A stretch of 64,000 bases of DNA from CAVRUH01 sp963822595 (lineage in GTDB: Bacteria > Chlamydiota > Chlamydiia > Chlamydiales > Waddliaceae). Position numbers and translations under genes: made by a program. Of this stretch, positions 7,743 to 15,708 are shown piece after piece (position 1 is the stretch's first letter; each line of letters starts with the position of its first letter). The notes below the pieces were generated by a model. That model was not told the DNA's origin, ran no database searches, and saw nothing but the letters and a program-made list of their open reading frames with translations. Where the stretch lies: positions 434,001 through 498,000 of the forward strand of contig CAWGIG010000005.1 of assembly GCA_963822595.1 (NCBI GenBank). The letters are read 5' to 3'.

Positions 7743-9356
7743 TTAATATTCATCTTGAAACCATACTTTGATAAACTTTTCATATTTGATTGCCAGGAAT
7801 CCTCCGGAAGCTTTGTGATACTTAAAGCCGCAGATTTCCTTGGGGGTTTCTTCAGTTTTTTCTTCAAATTCTACTGTGCCAGTATCCAGATTGACAATAT
7901 TGACCTCGTTTGTGGGTCTTGTTATCGCTAAATATGACCCAAATAATTCTACAGAAGTCCAAGGTTTGGGAACAGAACAGACTTTCTCGATTCCCTCTGA
8001 AAGGTTATAACATGTAAAATCTTTAGTAATAAGGAATCGATTATTATTTACTTTGCAAAGAGAGTTGGAATAAGTCAGAAGTAGATTTGTAACCAGATTT
8101 TCAAAAGTCAAACTGCCATTAGGCATGGCTTGAGCGATTAAGTCACCGTTTACTGAAATAATTCTAGGGGCCTTAATGTCGGATTTTCTTCCCATGTGGT
8201 CGTAATATTCTTTACGGTTGCTTAGCACTACTGTCTTTACAGGAGTATCACAATTGCGGAAATACAAAATACGATAATTTTCACGCCATTCTTCATCTAC
8301 ATCATACACAGTTGGACCGCTACAGTATTGATTACCAGATTCCTCCTGATTTTGCTTAAAATTGTAGACAATCACACCCACCATATCTCCTTCGAAGAAA
8401 ACTTTTTCAATGCCAGCTGGATGCATTGATTTGTGGAATAATTCATTATTGTTATTATCAAGAACAGTTAGATGGTAATAATTCCAGATAGCGGTCCAGT
8501 TATTCTCTTCATTTGTAAGGATATTTGGTAACTCTTCTTTTCTATGTCCGGATCCAATTCGCTTACTTTGGGCAACTGCTAAAGCTGCAGCCGCTGCATC
8601 GGAAACACCCTCAGAATAAAATTTTTTCGCATCTTCAAAAACCTGCTCGCCTTTTACGTTAAAGAACAATTTACTATAAACTTCTCTATTATGTTTTCTT
8701 GGTGGAACAAACTCCGGTTCTTCTATTTTTGCTGCATCATTATTTTCTTGTCGTTCTTCTAGGGTTAAAATCTCAAACTGTTTCCATGCAGATTCTAGAG
8801 AGCTTTTATTACTTGTGCTAACTATGAACAAATCATTTTCCATATATACATTCACTATTATGCCTTTTTCATGAACATAATTGGCATTGTTGTGTTGAAG
8901 TCGATTAACTTGATAATGATCATAGCAAAATAGACGACCTTTTGAATCGCAGACCTCTAATTTTTGCCTGCTCCAATAGACACTTACAATTTTTCCGGAT
9001 GATAGGGTCTTTTCGAAGTGATGAACGGCCCAATCAGGGACCTCTTTCCGACAATTTGATTTAGCCATTTGTTGTAAATTAATGGCATATAAACCAAAAT
9101 CGCTCTTTGGGTTATATTTAAATATTAAATTAGTACCAAGAATGTGGATATTTCTCCATTGTTCGAATGTGGGAATGGACCATTGTTGAGATTTTGTATT
9201 GTATATTCTGACAGCGTTTAGAAAATCATTTTCACAATATTGTGAGAAGTTGCTTATCACATAAACGTCACCGTTTATATAACAAGCAACTTTAGAATTA
9301 TCAACGAATTGGCTGACTGTGCAAGATGGCCATGATCCGGTCTTGATTGGCTCCAT
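7743..9356 (-). CDS. Uncharacterised beta-rich (propeller-like) protein
   Basis: The start at ATG 9356 is chosen because AGGGGG stands six bases upstream; a longer frame would need TTG at 9401. The 537-aa product has many strand-turn-strand units with aromatic/Asp turns (VACYINGDVYVISNF, LEVCDSKGRLFCYD, DNDLFIVSTS-type, VKTVVLSNRKEYYD, NSLCKVNNNRFLITKD, GSYLAITRPTNEVNIVN, LDTGTVEF), as in WD40/Kelch-like propellers. A low-complexity Ala patch (SDAAAAALAVAQSK) interrupts them near the middle. No F-box is visible. The position inside the effector block suggests a host-directed protein, but no function can be assigned. Confidence 0.75.
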   Translation of the reverse strand: MEPIKTGSWPSCTVSQFVDNSKVACYINGDVYVISNFSQYCENDFLNAVRIYNTKSQQWSIPTFEQWRNIHILGTNLIFKYNPKSDFGLYAINLQQMAKSNCRKEVPDWAVHHFEKTLSSGKIVSVYWSRQKLEVCDSKGRLFCYDHYQVNRLQHNNANYVHEKGIIVNVYMENDLFIVSTSNKSSLESAWKQFEILTLEERQENNDAAKIEEPEFVPPRKHNREVYSKLFFNVKGEQVFEDAKKFYSEGVSDAAAAALAVAQSKRIGSGHRKEELPNILTNEENNWTAIWNYYHLTVLDNNNNELFHKSMHPAGIEKVFFEGDMVGVIVYNFKQNQEESGNQYCSGPTVYDVDEEWRENYRILYFRNCDTPVKTVVLSNRKEYYDHMGRKSDIKAPRIISVNGDLIAQAMPNGSLTFENLVTNLLLTYSNSLCKVNNNRFLITKDFTCYNLSEGIEKVCSVPKPWTSVELFGSYLAITRPTNEVNIVNLDTGTVEFEEKTEETPKEICGFKYHKASGGFLAIKYEKFIKVWFQDEY

Positions 9357-9441
9357 AAATGCCCCCTGGGTTTGTGGAGTGTTGATTGTAGATAATTCCA
9401 ATTGTTAAAGCAAGAAAAAAATGTGCATAGGTTTTATACAA

Positions 9442-10662
9442 TCAACCTCCCAAATTTCCGTTTTCAATATAGGCTTTCCAAAGGTCGTAGACGGGACCTG
9501 GGGTATTGAGTAGTTCATGCACAGAGCCTGCTGCAATCACTTTTCCATTATCAAGCATTAACACTCGGTCAAAGTGCGGCAAAAGATGCAATCGATGCAA
9601 AGATACCATCAAAGCGGTCTCGGGAAATGCATTTATAACACCGGTTAAAATCTCTTTTTCCGTTGGAAGATCGACACTCGATGTGGGCTCATCCATTAAA
9701 ACCAGTGAACTGTACCGTGCTGCAAAAAGTCCCCTTGCCAAAGCCAATCTCTGTTTTTGACCCACTGACAAATTAAGTCCTTTTTCTCTTATATCCGTGT
9801 CAAGCCCCTTGGGGAGCTTTTCAAGAACCGAAGTGAATCCGGCCAAATTAACCACCCTTAGAATCTCTTCTTTGCTTGCAGGCAAGTCTAAGGTAATATT
9901 AAAAGAAATAGTGAATATCTCAGGATCTTGAGGAATTAAAGTCGCAATGGCTTGAATGGGCTCAAAGTTATCAAAAGAAACTCCATCGATATTGAGATTC
10001 AGAGACGAAGGTGTATACAGTCCGCATAATAGATTTAAAAGCGTACTCTTACCGCTTCCACTGTGACCGATTAAAGCCATTTTTTCACCCCGATGGATTT
10101 GAAAATCCACACGATCAAAAATTTGTCCTCGGCCATCTCCGGGTGCATGATGAAATGCTAAATTTTCCACAGAAATAGTGTGCCATTGAGAGGCAATGGC
10201 TGCCCCTTGGGGAAGATGAGCATATTTTTCAATGTCATTGAGAATGGGCTGAATCCCTTTGACATCCGTATCCATTCTTGCTATTTCTCCAAGCTGCATG
10301 CTTATTTCCTGAAATACAAAAGTAAGATCCCATTGATAGCGAAAAATCATCACAACAAGTCCTATTAAAATAGGTTCACTTCCATACAACAAATAGATGA
10401 CATAGCCGGCAAGGGTAATAGCTTGAAAGATGGACAACATTGTCATCATCAAGCACCATTTAGTTTCATTCAATACGGCTTCTTTTCGAAAGATTGGCCA
10501 AATGGAAACCATACGTTGCCAAAGATTAGATCGAGTAAGTTCACCCAAACGCAATGTCAAAACGGTGGTCATATTACTGATATAATCGAATAGGACGCCC
10601 CCTATATGATTTTCAATTTCATTTTCCGCATCATACAAAGGAATTAACTTACGATCGAACAT
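9442..10662 (-). CDS. ABC exporter, C-terminal part (ATPase); split by frameshift
   Basis: This frame holds the second half of the membrane domain and a complete ABC ATPase: Walker A GHSGSGKST, Q-loop LIPQDPEIF, signature LSVGQKQR, Walker B LVLMDEPTSSVD and the H-loop MVSLHR. ATG 10662 is only an internal Met: reading one frame upstream gives LLVLIPIIMFDRKLIPLYDA, which continues the membrane helix begun in the upstream frame (10649-11203). Together they form an MsbA/Atm1-like half-size exporter of about 587 aa with one extra base near 10684-10697. The substrate is unknown. All ATPase motifs are intact, which favours a sequencing indel or a recent mutation over old decay. Confidence 0.85.
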   Translation of the reverse strand: MFDRKLIPLYDAENEIENHIGGVLFDYISNMTTVLTLRLGELTRSNLWQRMVSIWPIFRKEAVLNETKWCLMMTMLSIFQAITLAGYVIYLLYGSEPILIGLVVMIFRYQWDLTFVFQEISMQLGEIARMDTDVKGIQPILNDIEKYAHLPQGAAIASQWHTISVENLAFHHAPGDGRGQIFDRVDFQIHRGEKMALIGHSGSGKSTLLNLLCGLYTPSSLNLNIDGVSFDNFEPIQAIATLIPQDPEIFTISFNITLDLPASKEEILRVVNLAGFTSVLEKLPKGLDTDIREKGLNLSVGQKQRLALARGLFAARYSSLVLMDEPTSSVDLPTEKEILTGVINAFPETALMVSLHRLHLLPHFDRVLMLDNGKVIAAGSVHELLNTPGPVYDLWKAYIENGNLGG

Positions 10663-11203
10663 GATGATAGGGATTAAAACGAGTAAAGAGAAAAATAAAG
10701 CTTACCAGACCCACAGGAATTGAGATCCATAATAAAAAACCTATGGAGGCTATGAACCGGGTAATCATTTCAATATAGATAAACTGATTTTCAGCAAAGC
10801 GAAAGAGTGAGACTGAAGAACGATTCAGTCTTGTGATGATATTCCCAGAGTGGTGATCTTGATGCCATTTTAATGGTAGGCGCGTTAATTGTTCATACAT
10901 ATTGTTGCGAAAGGATTGCTGGATTTTTAACGCAACAATTCTTTCCACTATACGTGCTGGACCATGAAAGGCCCAAAAAAGCAAAGCGACAAATACCCCA
11001 AATCCCAACCAGAATAATAGCTCATTGAGACGATCGGGTTCGAACTTTTGTAAGACGTTAATGGCTTGTCCAAAAGCATAAGGACTCAAGCTTAAGCTGG
11101 ATTGCGCTAAAATAAAGGCTATGTAATAACCGCAGATTGCCCAACGTGAGTTTTTTCCATAATGCCACACATTGCCAATCAGACCAAAGTAAGGATTCTT
11201 CAT
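10649..11203 (-). CDS. ABC exporter, N-terminal part (transmembrane); split by frameshift
   Basis: This part is the N-terminal membrane domain of the ABC exporter whose ATPase is in the frame ending at 9442. ATG 11203 is chosen over upstream options because TTGGAG lies eight bases before it. It has TM helices (YIAFILAQSSLSLSPYAFG, LLFWLGFGVFVALLFWAF, FIASIGFLLWISIPVGLVSF) and the typical coupling region LPLKWHQDHHSGNIITRLN. After FIFLF the frame runs into TRFNPYHHVRS and stops, while the next frame continues the helix. A terminator-like hairpin sits in the leader directly before the ribosome site (11220-11268). Confidence 0.82.
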   Translation of the reverse strand: MKNPYFGLIGNVWHYGKNSRWAICGYYIAFILAQSSLSLSPYAFGQAINVLQKFEPDRLNELLFWLGFGVFVALLFWAFHGPARIVERIVALKIQQSFRNNMYEQLTRLPLKWHQDHHSGNIITRLNRSSVSLFRFAENQFIYIEMITRFIASIGFLLWISIPVGLVSFIFLFTRFNPYHHVRS

Positions 11204-11219
11204 AAATTTCTCCAATAAA

Positions 11220-11268
11220 AAACCGAGCATTGGGTAATTGATATACAATCACACAAACTGCTCGGTTT
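11220..11268 (-). terminator. Terminator-like hairpin in the ABC exporter leader (possible attenuator)
   Basis: Read on the minus strand, AAACCGAGCA (11268-11259) pairs perfectly with TGCTCGGTTT (11229-11220) across a 29-nt loop and is followed by a run of six U. The run ends a few bases before the ribosome site of the gene starting at 11203. No gene lies just upstream on this strand, so it may be an attenuator or leader terminator rather than the end of another transcript. No known riboswitch fold was recognised. Confidence 0.6.
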
Positions 11269-11479
11269 AAGGGTAATAACTATCAATAATACGAAGTCAC
11301 ACGGAAAAGCGCACAAACGGCTTTACCGGACAAAGTACATAAAAGTTATGCAAGCTTGTGCAATTACTTTATTTACCGATTGTTATTATCATAAGAAACC
11401 TCATAGTTAATACACACAATATTATCATTATATATAATATATGCAATACAAAAAAAGGAGCCATCAAGTTCACGAAGTC

Positions 11480-11619
11480 TTGGTTATACAAGCGTATGTA
11501 GCTTACTGTGTCCCCACAGTAAGCCTGGCGAAAGATTTTGCCCTCCCTGTAGGAAAATGAGACACTCGCTCCAGGCTTACTGTGGGGACACAGTAAGCTA
11601 CATACGCTTGTATAACCAA
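11480..11619. repeat. Perfect 49-bp inverted repeat with 42-bp spacer
   Basis: The arms 11480-11528 (TTGGTTATACAAGCGTATGT...) and 11571-11619 are exact reverse complements. Inside each arm is a smaller palindrome, CTTACTGTG-TCCC-CACAGTAAG. It lies in the divergent gap between the ABC exporter and mdh. A 33-bp piece of the same arm occurs at 6122-6154. The rest of the gap (11269-11479 and 11620-11743) shows no gene. Confidence 0.93.
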
Positions 11620-11623
11620 ATTG

Positions 11624-11660
11624 TGTGTTTTTCGTTTTCTTCGTCAACCTCGTGGTATTT
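11624..11660. repeat. Single-arm copy of the CTTCG-type repeat
   Basis: TTTTTCGTTTTCTTCGTCAA and the following CCTCGTGGTATTTT closely match the right arm of the hairpin at 200-295 and its downstream flank (TTCGTTTTCTTCGCGACCTTCGTGGCAATTTT). The partner arm is missing, so this is a half element just upstream of mdh. Confidence 0.6.
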
Positions 11661-11743
11661 TAGGTAGGAGAGGCACAAGTACATTTTCTTACTTGACGAA
11701 ATCACGGTTTATGGTGATTCTGTTTAATAAAGAGGGAAGGAAT

Positions 11744-12733
11744 ATGGTCAAATCTACACTCAAAGTTGCCGTCACGGGCGGTGCAGGTAATATTGCTTAT
11801 AGTTTGTTGTTTCGACTGGCTAGCGGGGATATGTTCGGACACGATCAACCCCTTTCTCTCAGGATTCTCGAAATACCCCACGCATTCAAAATCCTGGAAG
11901 GCGTGAAAATGGAACTCGAAGACTGCGCTTTTCCTCTCCTTCGAGAGGTAGTCATCACTACAGATGCCAAGGAAGCCTTTAAAGAACTGGATTACGGTTT
12001 ATTAATCGGATCAAAACCTCGCGGTCCAGGAATGGAACGCTCTCAGCTCTTAACAGATAATGGTAAAATTTTTATCGAACAGGGACGTGCCCTTGAGGAT
12101 GTAGCGAATTCGAACGCTAAAATCCTAGTCGTCGGAAATCCTTGCAACACAAATTGCCTGATTCTCATGAATCATGCTCCCAAAATTCCACGCAAAAACT
12201 TTCATGCAATGATGCGTCTGGATCAAAATCGGGCCGTGTACCAACTCGCAAACAAATCAGGTGTCTCTGTAAGCGACGTTTCCAATGTCGTCATCTGGGG
12301 AAATCACTCGACGACACAGGTTCCCGATTTCGTGAATGCAAAAATTAAGGGCAAATCAGCCACAGAAGTCATCAAGGACAACGATTGGCTAGAAAATACT
12401 TTCATTCCTCTGGTTCAGAAACGTGGTGCAGCTGTTATCGCAGCGCGTGGTAGCTCATCGGCAGCCTCTGCAGCAAATGCTGTCATCGATACTGTGAAAT
12501 CCTTAATTACTCCAACACCGAGCGGACAATGGTTTTCTTCAGCGGTTTGTTCGGATGTAAATTCCTATGGGATTGATGAAAATCTTATCTTCTCATTCCC
12601 TTGCAGGTCAAAAGGCAATGGTGATTACGAAATTGTCAAAGATGTTCCTTGGAATGATTTTCTAAGAAATAGAATTAAATTATCAGAAAAAGAATTAATA
12701 GAAGAAAGAGAATGTATACTCCAACTGAGGTAA
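11744..12733 (+). CDS. mdh: Malate dehydrogenase (NAD)
   Basis: The enzyme interconverts malate and oxaloacetate in the TCA cycle. ATG 11744 is chosen for its AGGGAAGGA ribosome site. The 329-aa product has the NAD fold TGGAGNIAYSLLFRLASGD, GNPCNTNCLI, the substrate Arg/Asp segment MMRLDQNRA, and the catalytic His in WGNHSTTQ. It is of the longer cytosolic/bacterial MDH type. It is followed after two bases by citrate synthase, which condenses its product oxaloacetate with acetyl-CoA, so the two form a functional operon. Confidence 0.96.
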   Translation: MVKSTLKVAVTGGAGNIAYSLLFRLASGDMFGHDQPLSLRILEIPHAFKILEGVKMELEDCAFPLLREVVITTDAKEAFKELDYGLLIGSKPRGPGMERSQLLTDNGKIFIEQGRALEDVANSNAKILVVGNPCNTNCLILMNHAPKIPRKNFHAMMRLDQNRAVYQLANKSGVSVSDVSNVVIWGNHSTTQVPDFVNAKIKGKSATEVIKDNDWLENTFIPLVQKRGAAVIAARGSSSAASAANAVIDTVKSLITPTPSGQWFSSAVCSDVNSYGIDENLIFSFPCRSKGNGDYEIVKDVPWNDFLRNRIKLSEKELIEERECILQLR

Positions 12734-12735
12734 AA

Positions 12736-13467
12736 ATGAGCGAAGTACTTTTCCAAATCACGGAAGAAAATTTAGATACAGGATTGAGGGGATATCCCGT
12801 GGGTTATTGCCCCACCTCGAACGTAGACCCGATGAAGGGGTTGTTTTACGCAGGAATGCCTGTTTCGGAACTTTCTTTTGAGAACCCCGAAAATGTCATT
12901 TACCTTCTCATGCATGGTAAGAAAGGACAACCCAAAGAAGTCGAAGAATTTTCAAAAAAATTACATGAAAGAAGCAAGTGTTCCCCTGAATTAATACAGT
13001 CGATCAAAGCTCTTCCTCGCAAAGGGCATCCAATGCAGCTTTTTATCGCCGCATTAATCCTCGCCGGAGTTCATGAAGGAAAAAACGACTATCGTGAAGA
13101 TTGCCTCAATGTCATTGCAAAAATGCCTGAGATTGCTGCTACAGTGATTAATCAGCATGCGGGCTGGGGAGGATGCAATCCTTCCGATACTAAGTTAGGT
13201 TACATGGAAAATTTTACACAGATGCTGAAAGTTCCAAATGGTAATATGGAACACCTGACGAAAATTTTTAGAATTTTCAACGTTCTACATTATGATCATG
13301 GCGGCGGTAATTTGTCCACATTCATTGGAAAAGCTGTATCTTCGGGCTTGCAGGATATGTACGGTTCTTTGGCAGCTGCAATGAGCGCTCTTGCGGGACC
13401 TCGTCACGGTAGGGCAAATCAGGATTGCCTCGAATTCGTCAAAGAGGTGTATAAGGAAGTCGGGTGA
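12736..13467 (+). CDS. gltA: Citrate synthase, N-terminal part; split by frameshifts
   Basis: The frame starts at ATG 12736 behind GAGGT at the mdh stop. It carries the first part of a eukaryotic/mitochondrial-like citrate synthase: GLRGYPVGYC, the phrase HAGWGGCNPSD, HYDHGGGNLSTFIGK, and the catalytic His region ALAGPRHGRANQ. It stops at 13465-13467 after KEVYKEVG. The next frame continues DNATPES, and the third frame then gives VEKNIRKRLQNNQLVFGFGH. Two extra bases (near 13462-13464 and 13485-13489) explain the break. Restored, the gene would run 12736-13898 and encode about 386 aa. Confidence 0.88.
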   Translation: MSEVLFQITEENLDTGLRGYPVGYCPTSNVDPMKGLFYAGMPVSELSFENPENVIYLLMHGKKGQPKEVEEFSKKLHERSKCSPELIQSIKALPRKGHPMQLFIAALILAGVHEGKNDYREDCLNVIAKMPEIAATVINQHAGWGGCNPSDTKLGYMENFTQMLKVPNGNMEHLTKIFRIFNVLHYDHGGGNLSTFIGKAVSSGLQDMYGSLAAAMSALAGPRHGRANQDCLEFVKEVYKEVG

Positions 13468-13898
13468 TAACGCGACTCCCGAATCTGGTAGAAAAGAACA
13501 TTCGAAAAAGATTGCAGAACAATCAGCTTGTTTTTGGTTTCGGCCATGCTGTCTTGCGCGTCGAAGATCCACGCGCTACGGTGCTTTATGAGATCGCCCA
13601 AAAGGATTTTCCAAAGAATCCTCTTGTCAAGATAGCAAGCCTCCTCAGAACTGAAGGATCCAAAGTGTTAAAGGAAAATCCTAAAGTTTCCGATCCTTAT
13701 CCCAATGTGGATGCGATTTCAGGAACGGTCCTTTCGGCTGCAGGGTTTCCATATCCCGAATACTTCACGATTCTTTTTGGCCTTTCGCGCTGCGTCGGCA
13801 TAGCGAGACAAATCGTCTATGACCGTCTAGAAGCTCGTGGTGGCAAGGGAACTCCGATTGTTCGTCCGAAATATATCTACAAGAGGCTTGACGCATGA
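13464..13898 (+). CDS. gltA: Citrate synthase, C-terminal part; split by frameshifts
   Basis: This frame continues the citrate synthase above. It holds the second catalytic His (VFGFGHAVLRVEDPRA), the catalytic Asp region (PYPNVDAISGTVLSAAGFP) and the C-terminal substrate Arg region (RQIVYDRLEARGGKG, RPKYIY). The GTG/ATA start at 13464 is not a natural N-terminus, because the protein would lack the first catalytic His. All three catalytic residues are therefore preserved across the two pieces. The stop overlaps the next gene's start as ATGA at 13895-13898. Confidence 0.88.
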   Translation: MITRLPNLVEKNIRKRLQNNQLVFGFGHAVLRVEDPRATVLYEIAQKDFPKNPLVKIASLLRTEGSKVLKENPKVSDPYPNVDAISGTVLSAAGFPYPEYFTILFGLSRCVGIARQIVYDRLEARGGKGTPIVRPKYIYKRLDA

Positions 13899-14665
13899 CA
13901 TTGGATGAAATCCGGTTTATTTTTAATCGGGCATTTTTACTCACTTTCACTTTGACAAAGCTATTATTGACTTTTGTCGTTATGGCCATGTGCGGCGTTT
14001 TCGTGATTTTCTTTCACGGATTGGCGATGGATACAAGTCATTGGGTGGCTTTGAGTTTTACCTTTGTTCCTGTGTTTATTTGTGCCGGAGTTCTTCTGTC
14101 GGCAGGGGTAATTCTCATTCGCATTTACCATGATGAAGTAAAGAACCGGGAAGTGAGTTTGCAAAAGACACTGACAAACTCTTGGGAAGTCGTTTTAAAC
14201 GCTTCGTATTTTTCAGTTCCTATTATTTTCAGTTATTTACTTCTCTGGATGATTCTCGGTGTTTTTGTTCTTTTGAGTACTATCCCCGGGATTGGAATCG
14301 TTTTTAATACCGTGCTGATTTTTGGTCCTTTTCTGATTAATCTGGGGACGTTGTGCCTCATCGCATTGAGTGTGGCGCTTTTATTTTTTGTTGCCCCCAT
14401 TCTTGCTTTGAAGGGATTTAATCGCCTGCAAGTCTCTCAAACACTTATCCAACGGTTTAACGGCGATGTATTTTCAAATCTCATATTGTTAATCATGGGC
14501 GCACTCCCTCTACTTTTTGTATTAGGATTTTTATTAGTCGCAGCCTTCTTAACAGAGCCTCTTTGCTACGAGTGCGCTGCTCCGCTTCATAATGTGCTTA
14601 TTTGGTTTTTTATCATGATCCCGTTCACGGCAATATCTATCTCCGGGAGCGGTCTTCTTCTTTAA
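13895..14665 (+). CDS. Multi-pass membrane protein of unknown function
   Basis: In this 256-aa product at least six long hydrophobic segments are visible (LTKLLLTFVVMAMCGVFVIF, WVALSFTFVPVFICAGVLLS, FSVPIIFSYLLLWMILGVFV, VLIFGPFLINLGTLCLIALS and others), with a charged cytoplasmic stretch RIYHDEVKNREVSLQKTLTN. It overlaps the citrate synthase stop by four bases, so it is translationally coupled. No enzymatic motif is visible. The end may also be affected by an indel: from 14640 the next frame reads SPGAVFFFNFAAESHVLMMK and would stop at 14729. That alternative overlaps the convergent gene and is uncertain. Confidence 0.72.
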   Translation: MTLDEIRFIFNRAFLLTFTLTKLLLTFVVMAMCGVFVIFFHGLAMDTSHWVALSFTFVPVFICAGVLLSAGVILIRIYHDEVKNREVSLQKTLTNSWEVVLNASYFSVPIIFSYLLLWMILGVFVLLSTIPGIGIVFNTVLIFGPFLINLGTLCLIALSVALLFFVAPILALKGFNRLQVSQTLIQRFNGDVFSNLILLIMGALPLLFVLGFLLVAAFLTEPLCYECAAPLHNVLIWFFIMIPFTAISISGSGLLL

Positions 14666-14688
14666 TTTTGCCGCGGAATCGCATGTTC

Positions 14689-14997
14689 TTATGATGAAGA
14701 AAGCCGCTGTGCAAGCTCAGCGGCCATAAGGCTATGATGCAATAATCCCTTGGATCCAAGGCCGGAAAGAATCCAGGTGCGTTGATCTAATTGACGCACA
14801 AAGGGGTGATGATCGGATGTCCCGGCTCGCACGCCGGCTTTGCAATCCATGATTTTAGCATTTTCCAAGGCAGGAATCATCTTTGTATACTTCGGTTTTA
14901 ATTCAGCAATCGCAGTTTTGATGTCGGGAAGGGGATTGCTAAATCCTTTTTCAAAAGTAGAACCGATGATGCAACTTTTTTTGTCGGGATTCATCAC
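14689..14997 (-). CDS. FAD-dependent oxidoreductase, C-terminal part; split by frameshift
   Basis: This frame continues the DAO-family oxidoreductase that begins at 15661. It carries the family C-terminus with KKSCIIGSTFEKGFSNPLP, KAGVRAGTSDHHPFVRQLD and the flavin-closing GLGSKGLLHHSLMAAELAQ. Read upstream in the same frame the sequence is LSSQAYIVMNPDKK, which joins naturally to the N-terminal piece. An extra base near 15015-15035 splits the gene. It is not a stand-alone protein, since the FAD-binding start is in the other frame. Confidence 0.8.
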   Translation of the reverse strand: MMNPDKKSCIIGSTFEKGFSNPLPDIKTAIAELKPKYTKMIPALENAKIMDCKAGVRAGTSDHHPFVRQLDQRTWILSGLGSKGLLHHSLMAAELAQRLSSS

Positions 14998-15661
14998 GAT
15001 ATAAGCCTGTGAGCTTAGAGGAAAAGGAAGCGGCGGAAGGTTCGGTGGGCCATTCCAATTCTAGGAGCTGTCCTTTGATGGGTGTAAGTTTGACATCTGC
15101 TAGCTGTGTCGAAGCAATGCCCATGGCAATTACAACGGCATCAAAAGAGGCAAGCTCTTGGAGATTTTCTATTTTTTGAAGTTTTAAGGTCGCGCCCGGA
15201 CAAGCTTTCCAAAGTCCTTCAAGGTATTTTTTGCAATCTACTGTCCATGCGGTGGAAATAAATACGCCCGGTTTGGGAACTAATCCGGAAACGAGCTTTT
15301 GACATTCTGCTGATGTAAACCATTCAACTTCGCTATTTTTGGATGCAGAGAGGGCAAAATCGACTTCTTGAGCTTCGAGAATTGCAGGTCTAAGCAATCC
15401 CGTATGATGCGCTACTGGTTCTTCCGCAGCCTTAGAGGAAATATCGATTAGTTTTAAAGTAGCTTCCATTCCTTCCTTGCCGCGCCAGTTGAGTTTGGCG
15501 TGGGCGTTGGCATAAGGGTGCAGCAGACCGGCGGCCATCCCTGAGGCGCCGCCGCCTAGTCCAGCGGGATCAAATACAGTTACTTGGTGTTTATATGAAT
15601 GGATCAGGTGCCAAGCTGTCGCCAGCCCAGCAAACCCTGCTCCAATAATCGCAATATTCAT
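14951..15661 (-). CDS. FAD-dependent oxidoreductase (DAO family), N-terminal part
   Basis: The product begins MNIAIIGAGFAGLATAWHL, a dinucleotide-binding GxGxxG fold for FAD, followed by the DAO-family phrase GGGASGMAAGLLHPYANAHA. This phrase is also seen in glycine-oxidase-like enzymes and the C-terminal domain of MnmC. ATG 15661 starts the FAD strand directly; another ATG nine bases upstream is possible. After LELEWPTEPSAASF the frame drifts (KLTGLYRDESRQKKLHHRF) because of an indel, and the true C-terminus is at 14689-14997. Substrate unknown; oxidation of an amine or amino acid is a family-based guess. Confidence 0.82.
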   Translation of the reverse strand: MNIAIIGAGFAGLATAWHLIHSYKHQVTVFDPAGLGGGASGMAAGLLHPYANAHAKLNWRGKEGMEATLKLIDISSKAAEEPVAHHTGLLRPAILEAQEVDFALSASKNSEVEWFTSAECQKLVSGLVPKPGVFISTAWTVDCKKYLEGLWKACPGATLKLQKIENLQELASFDAVVIAMGIASTQLADVKLTPIKGQLLELEWPTEPSAASFSSKLTGLYRDESRQKKLHHRFYF

Positions 15662-15708
15662 AAGGAACATTGTAATAAAGCTCTATTTTTAATCACTCAA
15701 TCTTTGAA

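Noticed and set aside
11369..11647. Minus-strand open frame of 92 codons
   Set aside because: It runs through the perfect inverted repeat at 11480-11619, has no ribosome site and no recognisable protein character.
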